A stretch of DNA of 64,000 bases from Angiostrongylus vasorum. Lineage: Eukaryota; Nematoda; Chromadorea; Rhabditida; Metastrongylidae. Under the pieces are notes generated by a model. It made no database searches, was not told the DNA's origin, and saw nothing but the letters and a program-made list of their open reading frames with translations. Shown in pieces: positions 60,816 to 64,000 of the stretch (position 1 is its first letter; each line of letters begins with the position of its first letter). The position numbers were made by a program, and so were the translations under genes. The DNA lies in assembly GCA_018806985.1 (NCBI GenBank), contig JADANN010000094.1:62001-126000 (forward strand). The letters are read 5' to 3'.

Positions 60816-63168
60816 TCAGGGATCAGAAGTGCTACGTTGAAAGCAAGCCTAAAAATTTTCAAGGAGAAAAAAGTTTTGCAAGAGTGTTCACTTACGTCGA
60901 TTCCCATATAAACACTGTCCTTCTCATTTTTATTCGCTTCATCTTTCTTTTCAAATGTTTCTCTATGGAATTTTGTCTTCGAGTAATCCGGTTTGTCGGT
61001 GATCGCCTGTGGATTGTGAGCACTCGATTTATTTTTCATTGGCGAAGCATAACATTCTTTATTCATATCGGTCATGTTCAATTTCTTCTTTGTACTATTT
61101 TCTTCAACTTCCCTTTCTGATTCTGTTATCTCACGGTCTTTGATTTCGACGACGTTAGCATTGTCAGTTGAACATTTGCCTTCTCTTTCCTTCCTCTTTT
61201 TATCAGATTCGGCATTTATTTGCCCTTCTAAAGCGTCTTCACCTGTTTTTCCTTGTTTTCCCTCAGGTTTTTCTTCCTCTTTTTCCATCTTATCCTTTCT
61301 TTCTATAACCCCGTCTGCCAATTTTTCCTTCTCTTTATCATCTCCTCTGTCTAGGTGTTCTTTAACTTTCTTTTTAGATTTTTCACTTCTCATTGTAACA
61401 TCGATTTCCTCTCCATCCCAGACCATCGAGTCAAAAATGACAGAACCTGACGCTCCTTTTTTCACCTTTCTTGATTTACTATTCTTCTTATTTACATCGT
61501 CTTTACTTCCCCAATCGCTTACAATGTCAGCCATGGTGGGATAGTCCTAAAAATCAAACTGTCTCTTGTCATTTGAGAAAAAGTCCTTATTTAAGATGAT
61601 GGTGAAGACATTTAGCACTGAACAGTGCCTTAAGGATTGAAGCAAGGCGTTCTTTTTTTTAGATAAAACATCATGGTTTTACGAACTCACTTACCTCTGC
61701 ATTCCTTTTTTCACCCTTGGCGATTATCTTTTCCTTCGCACTCATCGGCGTTCTTTTAGGCGTTGCTTTTTTCTAAAATGTGTTTTCCTTCACAATTTCT
61801 TATGATTTACAGTTCATCACAGAGATTGTTGTAAGTGGTGTTTTATTATGAAATAGAAAAATTTGCCCCTTCTATTTTTTTTTCGCCTTAGGTTTGACGG
61901 CCCGAAGCTTATGTATGCCTTCGTCCATTGTGGAATAGTCTCCAAAAAATCTTCCGAAATGCTTCATTAAAAGAACGTAATCATCATGTACACTGATGTT
62001 TGTTTTCGCTCATTGACCTGTGTGACGTCACGGTAGGCTAGAAACGGTGTACATTGTCCTCTACATCTCATGAGAAACTTCTTGCAGAAATTTTCTTTTA
62101 ATTCAGTCATCCAGTCCACATCATTAGTCGTTTTGTTGTTCGATTTCATTTTATTTTGCACATCACTTCTCCACTGACGTAGAATGGACGCTTTTGGTAT
62201 CTTTACCCCAGTTGATGCTTCTTTTCTCTTTCTCTCTCCTTTTATGTCATTCTCTTCCACTCTTTCCCTCTTTCTTTTTCTTTTCTTACTTTATGACTTA
62301 AAGACTGTATGAAATAACGTTCATTTTACTTCAACTTAAAAAATTTGATTTGGTGTAAAAAAAAATACATTAGGGAAAAGTTTGAGACATATCAAACATT
62401 GCATACGGCTGACATTGTCTGTTGGAGGCAGTTGTGCGGGTTTAGACTGTCACCAGTTTCTTATGAAGTGCTAATGAAATGATATGCGCAATACTAAGAG
62501 CAAAACTCCGGACTCCCTCGGAAAGCGTGGTCGCAGGTTCGGAGGCTCCTAGCCTTGCACTTTCCTCACCACCTTTGTGGTTCCATTTCACTTGCTACAC
62601 AATCATGTAGAAGGATAGGCAGCAGACAAAAGTTAAAACCATATGCATGGTGTCTTTCTCTCCAAGGAACTGCCGACAGAATCAACCTCTCCGACGGCTA
62701 CAGAATGCTGCCACACTATGGCTCGCTCTTCTTACCATTGTCGCCATCTCAGTGAGTTTATTCACATTCATGGATCCTTTTCTACGTAAAGGCCGCTTTC
62801 CTAGTTGTTTTGAATACTGTTTCGACGAAGTCATTGAAGAATTCTTCGAAGAACTTGACGAACTGGGTATCACTACTGGTTTGCGTTCACTTGAAACATG
62901 TCGTGCCTAAAATTATGCCGATTTTTTACAAGTTACTATATTTTGAGTAGTAAACACTTCTTTATGTGCGATATGCAAAAATTCGCCCACCTTTGATTTC
63001 GTCTTCTTTCTTCTACCAATCTTTTCTCTTTTAACGCAAACAACTAAGTACCCTACAATGGATATTGGAAGTTTTGTGAGAAGAAGAAAAAGGATTTCAT
63101 TCAAAGATAGTGCTTTACAACTTACATAAAGAAACCAGGAATATTACTATGTTTAAAAGCGTATACAT
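60816..63168 (-). CDS. MYTL-leader gene 2: multi-exon Ser- and Lys/Glu-rich protein
   Basis: Exon 1 (63126-63168, 43 nt) codes MYTLLNIVIFLVSL and ends in phase 1 at T|gtaagt. Exon 2 (62991-63052, ttgtag acceptor) codes WYLVVCVKREKIGRRKKTKS. Exon 3 (62736-62906, 57 codons) is Ser/Arg/Lys-rich (IPSSSSSSKNSSMTSSKQYS) with a gtaaga donor. An open segment at about 62018-62260 (SILRQWRSDVQNKMKSNNK, later DVDWMTELKENFCKKF) may be exon 4. Next come a short exon near 61890-61942 (DYSTMDEGIHKLRAVKP), 61695-61772 (KKATPKRTPMSAKEKIIAKG) and 60896-61546 (217 codons, starting DYPTMADIVSDWGSKDD, very Lys/Glu-rich, with a gtaagt donor). A terminal exon at 60816-60848 (ACFQRSTSDP) is possible. The hydrophobic start with a following Tyr-Leu-Val-Val-Cys suggests a signal peptide or anchor; the rest is a disordered, charged chain. 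Family unknown. Confidence 0.55.
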
Positions 63169-63414
63169 TTTTTCGCATTTGACTGCACTGCACTGAAACG
63201 CTTTGTGACACAATGGACATAAAGCGAAAATTCTAAAAAACAAATGAAATTCTAGGTACCTAAGAACAACGATAGATGCAGCTGATGGATCTCAGTTTCG
63301 CTCGACCGCCTGCATTCATTGATGATCCAAAAATAATGCACCTATGCTGAAGTTTGTGTAGAAGATTTTAATGGAATTGCAACATATTGAAATATTGTTA
63401 TTGCTCTTTTCTAG

Positions 63415-63715
63415 CTGATAATGATATCGACTTCTGCAGGAATGATTGCCCGGGGAAAGAGTTACTATCGCCGGACAATCACTACTTTCGGCCGTCAGGA
63501 TCCTGCATAAAAGGGCATCACCGAGTGAATATGCCTCATTCGAGGAGATGACCCGCTGGGGAAGACCTGACTCGACACGAAGGCGAAACCTTCTTTACAT
63601 CGAGACGAAGAAGAAGCGTCGACCATCGACTCTGGCCATCGACTGTGGTAAAGACGAAGACGTCGAGATGTTAGCCGAATAAAGATGATTTATCAACTAA
63701 CATAGTTTTTTTTAG
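63415..63715 (+). mobile_element. Family H copy
   Basis: The body tgataatgatatcgacttct matches the copies near 42235 and 34450, and the 3' motif at 63640-63676 reads AAAGACGAAGACGTCGAGAT then GTTAGCCGAATAAAG. Stem II GACG/CGTC is intact and box I is lost. It lies upstream of MYTL gene 2. Confidence 0.5.
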
Positions 63716-63814
63716 TAATTAAGTTGAGCAACAGTTACGACAAAGAGCAAGCTGTGCGACTTCAAGTAAAAAATTTCTGAAATTTTCTGTAAATGCATTA
63801 TAGTTTTAAATTAT

Positions 63815-64000
63815 AGAGGAATACAACCACAATAATCCCAAGATATATGCAAAAAATTAGACCCTAGGCCAGGTCGAACCACAATTACCCTTTCAGGGAG
63901 GTCATGTTTTTGTCACCAATGGTACCACAGAGGCACCTTCATTGTCTTTGTTTCAGCTTGTTTTCTTCCTAACGGTGCCATCAGCAATCACCCATCAAAA
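63815..64000 (-). mobile_element. Family B repeat, cut by window edge
   Basis: gaatacaaccacaataatcc to cggtgccatcagcaatcacc; it resembles the minus copy at 49745. Confidence 0.5.

Noticed and set aside
61074..61544. 156-codon plus ORF rich in Ser/Phe
   Set aside because: It is the complement of the Lys/Glu-rich coding exon of MYTL gene 2.
62647..62910. Plus ORF with a hydrophobic segment and acidic tail
   Set aside because: The minus strand has a clean 171-nt exon with both splice sites in phase with its neighbours and a paralogous counterpart; the plus frame has neither.

Overview
This is AT-rich nuclear DNA from a eukaryote. Short exons with GT-AG introns (plus one GC-AG intron), an alpha-tubulin gene with nematode-style splicing after the first codon, many tRNA-derived short repeats and very low coding density fit a parasitic nematode. 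A clade V (strongylid or hookworm-like) worm is my best guess; this is inference, with no species-specific marker. There are no bacterial operons, rRNA or CRISPR arrays.

Genes. (1) 532-7808, minus: exons of a secreted protein, with a signal-peptide exon and second exon at 7.5-7.8 kb and a clean internal exon at 532-672. (2) 35754-36834, minus: a two-exon secreted protein of about 144 aa with an Ala/Thr/Val-rich tail. (3) 40298-51775, minus: an alpha-tubulin-like gene whose exons run from residue 2 to the terminal Glu-Glu-Tyr and join in phase, but which carries four apparent single-base insertions in homopolymers, a shortened middle exon and Gln at the Lys40 position. (4) 56398-57994 and 60816-63168, minus: two tandem paralogues, each with a 43-nt first exon coding a hydrophobic MYTL leader, then a basic exon, a Ser/Lys-rich exon and Glu/Lys-rich exons.

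Mobile DNA fills most of the rest. SINE-A is a tRNA-derived repeat of about 280 bp in roughly 18 copies. Family B (about 200 bp) often occurs as head-to-head inverted pairs. Family C and a single family D copy are further tRNA-like repeats. Family R3 copies share a 3' end and a TATCAAG-type tail but are cut at different 5' points, as in LINE-type retrotransposition. At 28316-29019 (minus) lies a decayed Penelope-like element with linker, Cys motif and GIY-YIG endonuclease. A dispersed family (H) carries a hammerhead-ribozyme-like core, and two H copies lie just 3' of that endonuclease.

Simple repeats: a roughly 0.9-kb TATG tetranucleotide array at 51843-52743, next to the tubulin exon nearest its 5' end, has an internal higher-order period of about 199 bp and a perfect palindrome at its left edge. 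TA-rich arrays lie near 6.5 kb and 19.8-20.2 kb.

The most interesting items are the Penelope-like/hammerhead association, the damaged or atypical tubulin gene, the higher-order repeat in the tetranucleotide array, and the paralogous MYTL gene pair.
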